From: Globodera rostochiensis
Lineage: Eukaryota > Nematoda > Chromadorea > Rhabditida > Heteroderidae
Direction of reading: 5' to 3'
Assembly (NCBI GenBank): GCA_018350325.1
Contig: JAEVLN010000004.1
Span: 3,658,001 to 3,722,000 of the forward strand
DNA length: 64,000 nt
Part shown: piece by piece, positions 1 to 12,700 of the stretch
How the letters are laid out: every line of letters starts with the position of its first letter
How positions within the stretch are numbered: position 1 is the first letter of the stretch
Notes under the pieces: generated by a model
What the model was told of the DNA's origin: nothing
Seen by the model: the letters and a program-made list of their open reading frames with translations, nothing else
The model's database searches: none
Made by a program: the position numbers and the translations under genes

Positions 1-351
1 TGAGGAAAACTTTCAGTCCCTTGGAGACATGTTTCCATACGTTTCTGTGTAAATTTTCTGATCAATGATGATCGAGCCAGATCATGATCAAATAGGTAGC
101 TGAATAATATCATGAAGGAAACAGTCGGACCTTGATTATATAACCTAAAGTTCTTCATTTTAACCGAAATGAAGCAGTCCAGATAACGCCAACCAGATAG
201 TGACACTGACTGATCAAATTCCCTTATTTCATGACCGTATTGCGTCCAAATTTAACTTTCTGTTGCGAATTTTCTGTGAAAGCATTCTTTTTCTCATTCG
301 AACTTCGTATAAAAGCATATCTCATTTAATTTCCCACTAAATTTTTCTTAG
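1..351. other. Probable intron or upstream part of the ltd-1-like gene
   Basis: I see no convincing coding stretch here. The segment ends in a pyrimidine-rich acceptor (AG at 350-351) directly before the first readable exon of the hillarin-type gene, so at least its right end is intron. Where the preceding exon lies cannot be told from this window. Confidence 0.4.
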
Positions 352-1286
352 TCTTCCGCGCCCCGTCTCTCTGAAGCAGTTCGAGCAGTTGCCCTTCGTC
401 CGTTCGTTGTTCTTCCGGTACGGCCTCCGCTTCAGTGACCCGCGTCTGCCGGCGGTAGTCCGTGCGGACAAATCGGGCGCCGTTTCAATTGCCATCACTT
501 TGGGTACTGATGCGTTGGACTCGCTGATTTTCCACTACAATTTGCGCTTCTTCGACACCGACGATGCCGAATTGGACGGGGGACTGGGTTTGAAGAGGTC
601 AATCGGCCCCTTTCTTAAAAAGGTAACTCTTCTAATATTTGAGGTTCGTCATGCAATCGTCGATGGACGACTCCGTCGTCTTCCGTGTCCATGTGCCCAC
701 TACGCGACCCCTTTTGCTGGACATTTTCGCCAATTCCGTGTCGCCAGAACACTATTTGACGGGACAACCGATTAAATTCAAAAGCGTTTGCAAATTTAAG
801 GTTGGTTATTCCGTAAACCCTAACCGAAAACCTTAAATTTAAGTTTATAACGTGCACTTTCCTTTCTCAGATTGTGTGCGACAGTCTCCAACACATAATG
901 GTGCCGTTGCCGGAGTGCGCCAGCGGCGAGTGGGGCCCGGCAAAGGCCTTTCGTCTGTTTGGACTCGTCCCGCGCACGCACGAAGAGCCGATCATCAACT
1001 GCGACCAGTACTGCGAAATCCGCTTCAGGCACCTAATCTTTTTGTAATGAAATTGGACATTATTTTATGGTCCCCAATTTTCAGGGTGATGAAGCCGCTC
1101 ACGGAGCTGGTGGCCAATCTTCACAGGAACGGGATGGAGAGTCGGCACCTTCAAAAATGTGTGCAGTGTTCGTTGGACGACGACGAGGTGGTGATCAGCT
1201 TGGCATTTCCCGATGAAGGTCAATACGGAATGGACATCTACACAAGGTGGCTGCGCCTCTATGAGCAAATAATCCAATACACCTAA
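352..1286 (+). CDS. ltd-1: Hillarin / LIM-and-transglutaminase (KY-type) protein, 3' end only
   Basis: This is the C-terminal part of a KY/hillarin-type protein, a cytoskeletal family with an enzymatically dead transglutaminase-like domain (C. elegans ltd-1). Exons are about 352-622, 644-800, 871-1028 and 1085-1286; the stop is TAA at 1284-1286. The family pattern is clear: a repeat-like beta domain, then KFKSVCKFK, then a CASGEWGP block, and near the end DEGQYGMDIYTR. The upstream LIM and transglutaminase-like parts lie outside the window. The last intron (1029-1084) starts with GC rather than GT, and joining at it gives an uninterrupted frame through CEIRFRVMKPLTEL. The family is well matched; the exact orthologue name is inference. 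Confidence 0.82.
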
Positions 1287-1740
1287 CCAGTATTATGACG
1301 CAGATTAGACAAATATACGAAATTTGTCGAAACTTTTTAATTTTGTAAATCGTTTTTCAACAGAGACGCTAAACAACGGAATGGACTCAACGGTCGCCAA
1401 ATGCTCACCCATTGCTGTAAATATCTGATCAACGCACGTGTCGACTGACGAACGAAGAAAGGGACAGAGAAATTAAAGACATTCAAATGGAAGGGAAAGA
1501 AAGGAAAGGAGGGAGAGTGATTGACATTTTTATGTACATTTTTCCAATCTTTGACCTCGCCAAAAATAGCAAAAAATTTTCTTCATGGACAAAAACATGA
1601 ACACTATTTTTTAAGAAAATATCATTAAAATGCAAAATCTAATATATTTTCCAATAAGGTCTAAAAAATTAAATTTTTTCATGAGAGGCCGTTTTAGCTT
1701 TCTTCTTTAAAACATGCGGACGAAATGTTACCCCAAAAGA
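1287..1740. other. Intergenic, 3' ends of ltd-1 and CWC27 converge
   Basis: This AT-rich spacer separates two convergent genes. It contains AATTAAA-like stretches suited to polyadenylation (for example near 1471), but I see no gene, repeat or structured RNA in it. Confidence 0.6.
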
Positions 1741-4408
1741 TCATGGCAGTGCCATCGGCTCCGCGCCCTTGAACAAATCCGGCACTGCTCCGCCTTGGGT
1801 CCTTCGGAGCACATTCATCCGATTTCGCGGATCATCGTTCGGGTACCACTCGTTATTGCTCTCCTTCATGTTGGCGTCCTTGGCCTTTGTAACGCCCGAG
1901 GTGTCCTCGGGTGCCACCAGTTCATGGTCCATCCTGAAGTTTGTTATGTGTGGCTACCAAAATGCAAAAAACAAATAACCATTCGTCCCCCTGAATGTCC
2001 TGCGCGTCCAAGTCTATTTTCCCCTGCTCCTCCGAAGTGGCCAAAATGATTTGTTCGCGACTCTTCTGATCGCTCAAGTCCACCGTTTTGTCAAACAAAA
2101 TTTCACGAACGGTGGCCCTTTCTAGTGTCGTTTGGAAACGGTCCAATAGCGCAATTGTCTAATTTGTTTATCAAAAATTTCCACACAAAGAAGATGAACC
2201 TGTTCTTCACGCTTCGGATCCACCGTCTTCACAATGCCTTTTATGCCCGTTTTGAACTTTAGTTTCAATTTGTTGTACATTTTCATGCCATCCGTGGCAG
2301 TTGCTTCTGCAGCAAAATAAATAAAATCTTTTTTCTAAAAGGAAAGGCATAAACCGAAACTTGCCTTCCTCCTCCTTTGATTCTTTGGGGCCGCGTACTG
2401 CCTTTTTATACTCCTTTTGCAATTGTTTGAGTTCCGACGAAATTTTCCCCCTTAAAACTGGAATTACAATCTAACGTAACGGATACTGTCCCTGTTAGCA
2501 ATACTTTTTTAAAGTGTCGCGACTGAAACCAAAATTGGGGTTGCCCTGTGGGCAATTTTGGTTCAGCCGGAATGCTTCCGGGGGCAGGAGGGGGGGGGGG
2601 GGGTGTCGAACCAAAGGAAATGGTGGGTTTTCACTTCTTAATTCGTCAGTATTCCACGGACAATTGCATCGGTTAAAGCACAAGGAAAGATAGGGGGGGG
2701 GGGGTTAAATAGAAAGGAGGGGGTGGTTGGCATAAAATGGAGGAGTAGCGGCCACCCGAACTGAACTGCCCGGGGAGTAAAAAGAGTTGGCTTAAATAGC
2801 CAGCGATTTCTCTTTACTACGAGATTGAAGGCTCGTGGGAAAGTCGGGAAGTATTTATGTGGGAAAGGCCAGTGATGGCAGAGGGGGAGATCAATGGAAG
2901 TGATAGGGACATAATTTTATGGTAATCGATGGAAGTGTTTCATTTTATAAAAGTTCGCTCACATTTCCTCCCGTCGTTGCGCTTCCTTCTGTTCGTCCAC
3001 CAGTTGGTCCAGGTCCTCGTCGTGCCCCGCCCCGCCCTCTTCCGCAAATTTGACCTTTTTCCCCTCCCTTTCGTCTTGCAACTTCCTTTTGACTCGACCC
3101 AACCGTTCCTCCCGGTGCCTTTCCTCCCCCTCCCCCTCCTCCTCCCTTGGGCCAATGCCCAACTCTTCCGGCTTCACTGCACTCTCTCTGCTCAACAGCT
3201 CATCCTCCAACACATCGTGCGCACTCTTCGCTTTGAATTTCTAAGAAAAACTGTCGGGACGCCTAAAAATGCCAATGCCAACCTTGCTTAGCAGGACAAT
3301 ATGTTGGTCGTCCTCGTCCATTTCGTCTCCAAATGACAAAAGCGAAGTGTTTCTTTTGGTTGCTGTTATTCCCGATAAAACCGCGTCTTTCTCCTTTTTT
3401 GACTCTTTTCTCTTCTTGTCCTTTGCCACTTTCTTCAGCTGTATGTCATTCAAATGGGTTCACCAAGATTTTGACACCCGTTATTTTATGTGCATAAATT
3501 GGACGCTCGTTTTTGTCAACTTCATAATCATTCAGCTTCAAAAGGTTGAACAAAGTGCCCCCGACAACCTTAAGAAAAAATGTCCGTCCGCTCAGAAATT
3601 TGTTAAAATTGTCTCGGCGGTGCCGATAAGCGCGCCGAGAAAAGCTTAAAATAGGTCTAGCAGTTTTTCGAAATGTTCGATTTTAGGATCCATTTTCTTT
3701 TATTGCATTTTTGGTATAAAAATTTTGAATTTTCGACTCAATTTGGTAAAACAGCCAAAAATTTAAGGAAAGACTTTAACGATTTTGTTAAGAAATTTGG
3801 TCCAAAAATTACAAGCACCGCCTGCGCTTCTCCCCCCCCCCCCCCAGAATTTTTGTTTGTTGCGGGGCCTCACCTTTCCGAAGAGTGTGTGCTTCCCGTC
3901 AAGTTCGGGGGCCTTGTCAAACGTAATGAAAAATTGAGAGCTATTCAAATTCTTTTCGCCAGCTGTTGCGACCCGTCCACGGCGATCGAATTTGAGTCTT
4001 TGATGAAATTCACTCTGGAACCAAAAAAAGAATTGTTGAAATAATATAAAAAATAAAACATAAGGACCAGACTCCCCCCCCCCCACCGAAACGCACGGTC
4101 TGACTACACAACCTTAAACGGTTCTCCGTAGGAGGATTCGCCTCCTTGACCCGTGCCCGTCGGGTCGCCGGTTTGAACAATAAAATTTTTGATGATTCGA
4201 TGGAACAAACATCCGTTGTAATAGCCATCCGCGCAAAGTTGCATAAAATTGCGACAAGCAATGGGACATTCCTTTGCCCACAATTCGATGTCAATGTCAC
4301 CGACGGTCGTTAGCAGACAAACCTAAACAAGTGAAGTCAATACGAAATGTCAAGAAAATGGATCACTTTTCCATTCGTTGCCGGTTCATTGATATAAAAC
4401 GAAGACAT
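1741..4408 (-). CDS. CWC27: CWC27-type spliceosomal cyclophilin
   Basis: A cyclophilin-fold protein of the CWC27/SDCCAG10 family, associated with the activated spliceosome. Exons (-): 4408-4367, 4322-4113, 4014-3874, 3568-3283, 3240-2963, 2457-2365, 2306-2200, 2158-1980, 1933-1741. The product begins MSSFYINEPATNGKV, then GDIDIELWAKECP, FHRIIKNFIVQTGDPTGTG and SQFFITFDKAPELDGKHTLFGK, the conserved cyclophilin core; the acidic, Lys-rich tail includes KSAHDVLEDEL and ends in a DDPRN block typical of the family. Intron 2364-2307 is GC-AG. Two oddities: near 3450, inside the conserved NPF[D/N]DI stretch, the frame is broken by one extra base (the alternative, a 25-nt intron, is implausibly short); and the 2963/2457 junction is out of phase, so a small exon in the 505-nt intron may be missing from this model. 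An acceptor-like CATTCAG lies 5 nt before the ATG. Confidence 0.88.
2523..2566. repeat. Near-perfect hairpin in a CWC27 intron
   Basis: The arms CTGA + ACCAAAATTG (2523-2526, 2528-2537) and CAATTTTGGT + TCAG (2553-2566) are complementary, and a second inner pair TTGCCC/GGGCAA (2541-2546, 2550-2555) closes the loop. It is followed by runs of G (about 2589-2603 and 2693-2703). It could be a miniature palindrome or an intronic structure; no function is known to me. Confidence 0.5.
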
Positions 4409-4955
4409 TGTCACTGAATGGACGCAATTTTATGATTTTAAATTTGTTGAATTAATCCAGGGATGCTAGTAAAAGTTTTGGTAAAATTGCATCATAGCTC
4501 CCAGACTCCACAGCAATTTATTTTTGCATCTATCAGGGCTAGGATTTTTAGGCAACAAAATTTTTCTAAAATAGGCACAAAAACCATCAAAATATGCAAG
4601 CACAAAATTTCAATTTTTAAGCTAAATTCAATGAAATTATTCAAATCTAACAGAACGCCAAAAGCAGAGAACGGTTAGATAAAAAGAGGGAAAGCGATAT
4701 AATGCAATCAGACAATAAAGCAAAAATGAATCGCTGTGTGAACGTGCAGTTGTAGAGGAGAATGAACGAGCAAAAGTCTCAGAGATGCTTGTAAAACTTA
4801 CTATTAGGTAGTTCGTAAGGTTCCGAAAATTTCAGGAAAAAACAAATGATTGGAAAAAGTTCCGAAAGGATTTAAAAGGCCAGATTCTTAAATTGCTCCG
4901 CAAAATATTAAATTTAGAAGTTTTTATTAACTGAATACTTTCTGATCTTCTTAAT
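4409..4955. promoter_or_regulatory. Shared upstream region of CWC27 (-) and tsn-1 (+)
   Basis: The 547 nt between two divergent start codons must carry both promoters. It is AT-rich and I cannot point to a TATA box. Around 4534-4580 it contains one copy of a dispersed sequence that recurs, inverted, near 31006-31070. No supported gene lies here. Confidence 0.5.
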
Positions 4956-7900
4956 ATGGTCGATGGACAAACAAAAATAGCGCAACCGCAAGAAAATAAT
5001 CTGAAGCGGGGATTTGTCAAACAGGTCGCACCCTGGCCTTGAATAATCGATCGACTTTCTCATTTTTAGGTTTTAAGTGGCGATTCCGTAGTGTTACAGC
5101 TTCCGCCAACTGTCCAAGGTGCGGTGCCCACGGAATTGACTGTTTACTTAGCCAATGTGTCCGCGCCACGTTTGGCTAAAAGGCCCACGGAAAACTCGGA
5201 GGCAACGCCAGATGAGGTGCTCCTAAATAATTTGTTTTTAATTTTTGATAATTCATCAAAAATCGATTTTGGTTCTTAAGTAATAAATTTTATAATTTAA
5301 GCCTTACGCATGGGAAGCTCGTGAATTTCTACGCAAGAAAATTGTTGGACAAGCGGTGCTTTTTGTGCGTGAATTTCAAGCCACATCGGGCAGAGAGCAT
5401 GGCAAAATCCTTCTCGGGTCATCGGGGACAAGTGCTGTTCTGTAAAAAATAAAAATAAGAACCCCAAATTTAGACGTTGAAAATGCCGAAAATGTTTCCG
5501 AAAGTGGAGTTTCTGCCGGTTGGTTGGAGGCTCGACCCGGCAAACAAATAGAGTTTGTCATCGCATAAAAAATTGAGAATGAATTCGGCATCCTTTTAAA
5601 AGGGTTTTATAATTCATGAACTTTAGTGACTACACGAAGAAGTTGCTCGACCTTCAAGAACAGGCCAAAACTGCAAAAAAGGGTCGTTGGTCAGACGACG
5701 AGTCGCTCAAACATGTGCGAAACGTCCAATGGATAATCGATGATCCACGGGAATTGGTCACCAAATATTCGGGGAAGCAGCTGGACGCAGTTGTTGAACA
5801 GGTCATTGGATAAGTCATCTACTGCGATGAAGGAGAAATCTTCGCGTCCATTTTTGCTTTGCTTACTATTTTCAAAGAATTCAAGCTAGTTTTGAATTTT
5901 ACCAATTAGCCTGGGGAAATGAATGGGATATGTCATTCTTTGTGCCAAAATGATGTTTGAAGTGATCAACCTCACGAAAAAATGAGAAGCATAAAATTAT
6001 TAAGAATTCGTCGGCTGACAGTCAGACGATAAATTGCCATTGTATTTTTTAGGTGCGCGATGGCAGTACAATTCGTGCCTTTCTCCTGCCTTCGTTTGAA
6101 TATGTGACCATTGCACTGAGCGGTGTGAAGGTGAAATTTGAGGGGGGGGGGAGCGTTAAAAAGTTCTAATTTGTTATTCTGTAGTTAAAAGATAAAGGGT
6201 AAATGTCTTATGTAAACCTTAAAAATAGGCTCCTCGGGTCGGAAGTGAAGGAAAGCCGGAAGAGTTTGGTGAAGATGCCAAACTGTTTGTTGAGCTCAGA
6301 TTGCTTCAGCGAGACGTCAAAGTGTTGATGGAAACAACAGCAAATCAGGCATTTGAGCAGTTGAACAGAGATGTGACGAATTCTAGATATTTTAGAGTTT
6401 TATCGGCACTGTTCTCCACCCACGTGGCAACATCGCGGAATTTTTGCTCAAGGAGGGGTTGGCCAAGTGTGTGGACTGGTCCATGGCGGTTGTGACGGGC
6501 GGCGGCGAGAAATTGCGCGAGGCCGAACGGTTGGTGGTGCTAATGGCAGTTGCGAAATTGTAGCTTTTGCATTAAAAATTAGATAGGCGTGGTTGATTTT
6601 TGAAAGGTGTTTAAACTCGTTAAATTGAGCTTTCATTTCTCAATTTTTGTCCGTTTTTTTAGTTTTGCTAAAGAGAAGCGTCTGCGACTGTGGAGATCAT
6701 TCACCGGACCAACTTCAACCGCAAAAAATGCATTTAATGCCAGAGGTAAAAAGGCCGAGAGTGTTCTTTTGTAATCAATCTTTTATTTGTTAGTGACAGA
6801 AATTGGGCTGGTCGATTCGCTGTCTGTGCTCAAAGATAATGGAGAGGAGTTGAAGGTGTACTTCTCATCTTTACGGGCGCCGAGGCAAGAATTACTGTTA
6901 ATCCAAAAGTTTGCCCAAAATGAAACTTTAGAAGAGAAGGTGTCGAAGGGGTCTCCGGCGGCGCACAACGCCAGTTCCGGCCTCTCTACGACATTCCGTT
7001 CATGTTTGAGGCCCGCGAGTTTCTCCGTCGGCGTCTGCTCGGCAAATCAGTCCAGATGGTTCTCGACTATGTGCAGCCCAAGCAGGATCAGTTTCCGGAG
7101 AAGATTTGTTGCACCGTTCTGTTTAACAACCAAAATGTGGCCGTTATGCTCATTCAACGGGGATATGCGCGAGCGGTGCGCCACGGGCGTGACGACGACA
7201 ATCGTTCGTCGCAATACGACGCTTTGCTTGCCGCGGAGTCACAGGCGGAGAAAGACAAGAAAGGTAAATCCAACCAATTTAGACTCAGAGTTTTCTGAGG
7301 CTGACTTTAGAAAAAAGGAATTAGCCATCAAAACTGTCCCACTGTTGCATGTTGCATCGACTAAGTTTGTTAATTTAAGGCGTTTGGGCTGACAAAAGTG
7401 CCGATAAGGAAGAAAAACCGCGCACACTGCGTGTGCAGGAGTTGCAAGGCGACGCCCAACGCTCCAAGCAGTTCCTCCCGTACCTGCAACGTTCAGCCCG
7501 CCTCGATGGAATTGTAGAGTTTGTGGCCAGTGCGTCCCGTTTGCGCGTCTATGTGCCCAAAGAGTCGTGCCTTATCACTTTTTTGTTATCCGGCATAAAC
7601 GCCCCGCGCACTGCCCGAACCGGCGGTGATGGCCGGATGATTGGTCAGGATGAAATGTGCGCGGACGATGCGCTCAAATTCACGCGGCTGAAGGCGCTCC
7701 AACGTGATGTGAGCATAAAGAATAGTAATTAATGATAAACATTTTAATATAAATTATTTATGGAAATAAAAATTGGCGGTTTCTTGTTTTGTTTGGTACT
7801 ATTTTAAATAAAACGCATTAAGGTACAAATTGAAGTTGAGACGATGGACAAGGCCGGGGGTTTTATCGGCTACATGTTCGTACCGATTCCGGGCGAGAAG

Positions 7901-9216
7901 GGGTTCATATACAAGAACCTGTCTGAACTGCTCGTTGAATCCGGCCTTGCTAACGTTCACTTTACCGCCGACCGCTCATCTTACTACAATCAGTTGGTGG
8001 CTGCGGAAAAATGTGCCAAAAATGCTAAGTTGGGCATTTGGAAGCATTGGAACGAGACGGTGGGAACGGACACGGCTGCCAATAACGAAGAAGAGCGTAA
8101 AAAGCAAGACAACGACGTGTCGGAGCGCAAGTTGCAATTCAAGAAGGTGCTAGCCACGGAAATCTACCCGGGATTTCGATTCGCGGCACAATACTTCGAG
8201 GACGGTTGGGTTTAGAGAAAAGCTTGTCTTTGTTAATTTTCAACGATTGATGTGTTTTGTTTCTTAGGTCCAACGATCGAAAAGTTGATGAACGGTCTCC
8301 AAATTGAGATGAAAGGCATGCCGACTAGTCAGTTTGTTCCCAAACGACAACAGCTCTGTGCTGCCAAATACACTGACGGAGATCTTTGGCATCGTGCCAA
8401 AGTTGAGGGACAAAAGGGTGACCAAATTGACGTGTAAGAGGCGAATTTTGGAATTTTTTAATTCAATTCAAATTACAGTTATTACGTCGATTTTGGCAAC
8501 GTGAGTTTTGGCATTTATTTTGTTTGCAAATTGCATTATTTCAGCGCGAAACTCTTCCGATTGGGCGAATTGCGGCATTGCCACCTCAATTCCATGCTCA
8601 ACCCCCGTTGGCGAAAGAATTCCAATTGGCGCTCATTTCAGGTCCGACAATTTGATATTGTGCATGTCAAATGAAAGAACAACAAATAATTCTAATTTAA
8701 AAAATCTGTTCAGCTCCACCAGACCCGACCTACGCGGACGATGCGGTGATGGCATTCCAACGCATAGCCTTTTCCAGGCCGTACCTGTTTCTCAACGTTG
8801 AGTACAAAACGATGAGCGGCACTTTACCGTCCGTTGACGCGGTCTCCCTCTATTGGGAAGAGGCGGCCGCGAGCAGTATCAGCAGCGGTGGCGGGAACGA
8901 AAAGCGAGACGTGGCACGACAGCTGGTCGCAGAAGGGCACGCATTGGTGGAAAAGCGACGCGAAGCACGACTACAAATGATGGTGAGGCTGACAATAAGA
9001 TGACATGCCCCACGTGTAAGAGAGGGTTAGGTCTGGACAATGTTTTGACTACATCAAAAAGGTCAACTTGGTGTTGAAATTTTAAAAAGAATTATCCTTT
9101 TTAATGAAATTTGTTGAATCTTTGAGTTGAATGACTATGCTGAGGTCGAGCAGCAAGCGCGCAAAGCACACCTGAACATGTGGCGCTACGGCGACTTCAC
9201 CGGAAGTGAACTGTGA
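4956..9216 (+). CDS. tsn-1: Tudor staphylococcal nuclease (SND1 / TSN)
   Basis: Tudor-SN, with four tandem staphylococcal-nuclease-like domains, a Tudor domain and a partial fifth SN domain; known as an RNA-binding factor in RNA silencing, splicing and RNA decay. Eighteen exons: 4956-5024, 5070-5216, 5302-5431, 5474-5556, 5627-5801, 6053-6130, 6229-6348, 6396-6529, 6663-6745, 6794-6884, 6932-7263, 7380-7708, 7823-8204, 8268-8433, 8479-8500, 8545-8641, 8714-8982, 9127-9216. Landmarks: [58 protein letters not shown] SN4, and VYYVDFGNRETLP in the Tudor domain. About 931 residues, near the human 910. One exon (8479-8500) is only 22 nt. Introns 6349-6395 and 6885-6931 are GC-AG. Summed exon length is one base over a multiple of three, the surplus lying near 5550-5556. 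Confidence 0.95.
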
Positions 9217-9720
9217 TCGGCAGGGGATCTGTTTGCCTTTCGCAATACTGGGGCGGACGAATTTTGAGGGATTGTTAATTCTGTTGTTAATTTTAATTTT
9301 ATGAATGGTTGGGTTGCTTCTCACATCGTCTTCTCCTTTTTTTGCTTGTTTCCAATGTTTACAAAAGCAATTGAATTTAGGGTACAAGTAAAACGATAAA
9401 TTTTCGTTCCATCACTTCCTATCGTCAGACCCACTTCCATTATTATATTATGTTGATGATCGGCATTGAATTGCCGAAGTTATTTTGTTAGTAAAAGTCC
9501 TTAATGCGCAATGCTGTGATTGTTATTGTTACTATTCATAAAATTCATTTTTGGGGATATAATTTGTTGGTTGGCAGCCAAATGATTAAACATGTTGAGA
9601 ACTTTGTGTAGATTTATGAATTTTCTAATTGTTGGTGAACAACACTGCAGTAAATAACTCGATTATTATTATTAGTCATTTTTTGGGGTATTTTCAAATT
9701 TAGCTTGAAGCTTTTCCGTA
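9217..9720. other. Spacer between tsn-1 and TSR1
   Basis: AT-rich sequence between two same-strand genes. An acceptor-like CAAATTTAG lies about 20 nt before the TSR1 ATG, so TSR1 could be trans-spliced. I see no gene in the spacer. Confidence 0.5.
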
Positions 9721-12700
9721 ATGGATAGCTCTGATCGTCAAAACCAACCGCACCGGCCCGGTCTTTTTAAAACTGCACCAAAAAAGCACACCACCGGACG
9801 CCACCGCAGCAAACGCGCCATTGCTCGGCAACAAAAGGGTCTCATTTTATTTGTTTTGTAATGACTTTCTGCTAATGACCGGAATGGACTGCGATCCCCG
9901 CTGGGGGTTTTTAACTTTTGTCTTTTACACGCACCGGCTATGCTATTTGAGAATTGTTTATTTCCTTTCAAAAAGTCATAAAAACGATAGGACAAAAACA
10001 AAGTTGCTACGGTATGTATGTTAAATTTTTTTATTGCAAATACTAAAGAATTATACAGAGAATTCTTAAAAAATGTGGATTAAAGCTTTTTTAAATCCCG
10101 GGCAAGGGTCTTGGTGTTTTTCGACCCCCGGGGTCGTGTCCTTTTTTAAATAATCCTGGTCCCATATCCCGGGTTTCACTTGCCCCGGTTATTAGAAATG
10201 TTTTTGTTTTATGAAATTATGGTTGGTTTATTTTTAGGAAAGTTGAGTGTCAAGTCTTTGGGTGTGCAGAAGCGTCTCGAGTTTGGCAAAATGGAGCGGC
10301 GTCAGCGTTTGTCTCAAATTCGTGCAAATAAAAGTGCCAAACTGATGGAGCAGCGACGGCAGGAAGGAGATGCTCCGTATTTGGTGGTGAGTGGACGACA
10401 GTTTTTATTTGGGTTTAATCATTTTTGTTGGATAGTTTTGTTGAATTTGAGTTTTTTAGACTATCATTTCGTTGGACAGCAGCCGACCGGTGGAACAACT
10501 GATCCAAATGTTTTCGGAAGCCGACCCCGACTTTTCTGGATTCAAAGGGGAGCAAAGTCCAGTTTTTCACTTGAAGTACGCGCACTTTCCATTTTTCAAA
10601 AAACGTTTTCATGGTCTCTGAATTACCGCCTCCTTAACCTTCTGTTCAGTGTTCCCCGCTTCCGTGCTCGTTTCTCTTTCCTGTGCCCGTCCGTTGCCAG
10701 CCCATCGGCTTCCATTCAGCCCGTATTGGATGCTGTCCGTACCTCTGATCTGCTGCTATTGTTCTGGCCGCTAGGCGTGGAATGTTTGTTAGCCGCGCAG
10801 GAACGTTTGCTGGCTGCACTGCTTGCCCAGGGACTGCCCGCGACGTTAAATGCCGTCGGCGGAATGCCAAAGTCGGGCAAGCAGCGCGAGACGGCACGAA
10901 AACAGCTGGAGAAAGCGATGAAAATTTGGTATTTACTGTATAACATTCTTCGAAGAAAACCAGAATAATTAATCTAAAAAAATTCCAATAAATTCATAAC
11001 AGAGCGTTTAATTCTCTATAAGCCAGTCGTTGCTCATTGTCAGGCATGCGGAACACAGAGGTCGAGTGCACGACTTGGACACGGCAGGCGATGCGCTGCA
11101 AATTCTGCGACAAATGTCCGCCGGCAAGAAGTCGCTGACTAATTTACAACGACAACGACCGTATTTGGTGGTAGAACATGTGCAGGCTGATGAACACGGG
11201 GTGGAATAAGAAAATTTATGAAAATTCTCGAGTATTTTAATAGCATTTTTCAGACGAATACATCGAATTGCACGTTGAAAGTGGACGGTTATTTGCGTGG
11301 TACGCCATTGAACGTCAACGGATTGGTCCGTCGCCCTTTAGCTGGTCCCTGAGTTCTCAGAGATTGATATTCATTTTGACAGATCCATCTGCCTGGTTGG
11401 GGAGACTTTCAATTGGCACGGATTGACCGCAGACCGGATCCGCACCCGTTGAGGTTGGCCAACAAGGTAAAAGAGTTCTGCTGACAACAAGGCAAACTAA
11501 TGTTCAGGTTACGTAAATTGTTCTAAAATATTATCTTTGTGTAACGTTGATGATAATATAAAATGTATTTGCTCTTTTAGAATGGACTGGTCAATGATGA
11601 CACAGTCACACTGTTGGCACAAGCGGATCCCGCGAAGCAAACATCGCTAGACTCCGAAATTGTGCCGGACCCGATGGAAGCCGAACAGACGTGGCCTGAC
11701 GAGGACGAAATTGACGATGACAAATGTACCCATCGTTTTGATTAAGATAATTTCAATTTGTTAAAGTTGCCGTGCCGAAGGTAAAAAAACGAGTGCCTAA
11801 GGGCACGTCAGACTATCAGGCAAATTGGCTTATCGATGACGAGGACGAGGAGGAAGAAACGCGTAGTCGGGAAGAAATGGATGGAAGTGACGAAGACGAA
11901 ACTGAGGTACATAAAGAAATGATCGGTCTTTTTGCCGTTAGCGTGTACAATTTGTAAGTAACGCGATTTTGAAACCGTAGGAAGCGAATGATGGCGACGA
12001 AATCTTTGAGAAACAAATTCAGGATGAAGAAGACAAGACGGAATTGGAAGCATCGAATGCGATAAATGCGACGATGTGAGAAGTGTTGTGACTGCAGGAG
12101 AAGAGTCCGCAATGGACGCGGGGGAAGAGGGAGAATATGCCGTCGATGACAACGACGCGGACGAAATGGCGCGTGAGCGTTTTCGCCTGCAGCGAGAAAA
12201 TTTGCAATGGCCCGACGAGGTGGAGACGCCGCGAGACGTGTCAGCACGGCAACGATTCCAGCGCTATCGAGGACTGAAAAGTTTTAGGCAAGTTGAAGTG
12301 CATGTGAACAGAACGAGGCTCATTTTCATCTGATTTTTCAGGACAAGCCCTTGGGATCCAAAGGAGGACTTGCCGCGCAACTATGCCCGCATTTATAGAT
12401 TTGTAAATTTCAAACGCACACGAAAATTGGCACTTGCCGAGGCGCATAAAGCGTTTGATGCAGAGGTGGGATCCGGTGAATTTGCATACCCCGGCACATT
12501 TGTGACGCTTCACATTGTCAATGTGCCGAGACAAATTTTTGGTGAATTTAGGCAATGGATTTTTCGATTTTCCTAAAGAATTTTTGAGCCCTTCCTTGCC
12601 TCTGCTGATCATCTACGGACTGCTCAGGCATGAACATCGCATGTCCGTTCTCAATTTTGTTCTCCAAAAGCACCCATCCTCCTCAAACACAATCATCAAA

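Noticed and set aside
389..775. A continuous 128-codon reading frame starting at 389
   Set aside because: Only 389-622 is coding; beyond the GT at 623 the frame is intron and then wrong-frame sequence. The real exon begins at 352.
3429..3453. 25-nt intron in CWC27 as an explanation of the frame break
   Set aside because: It would be shorter than any other intron here and would remove the conserved NPF motif, so a one-base error is more likely.
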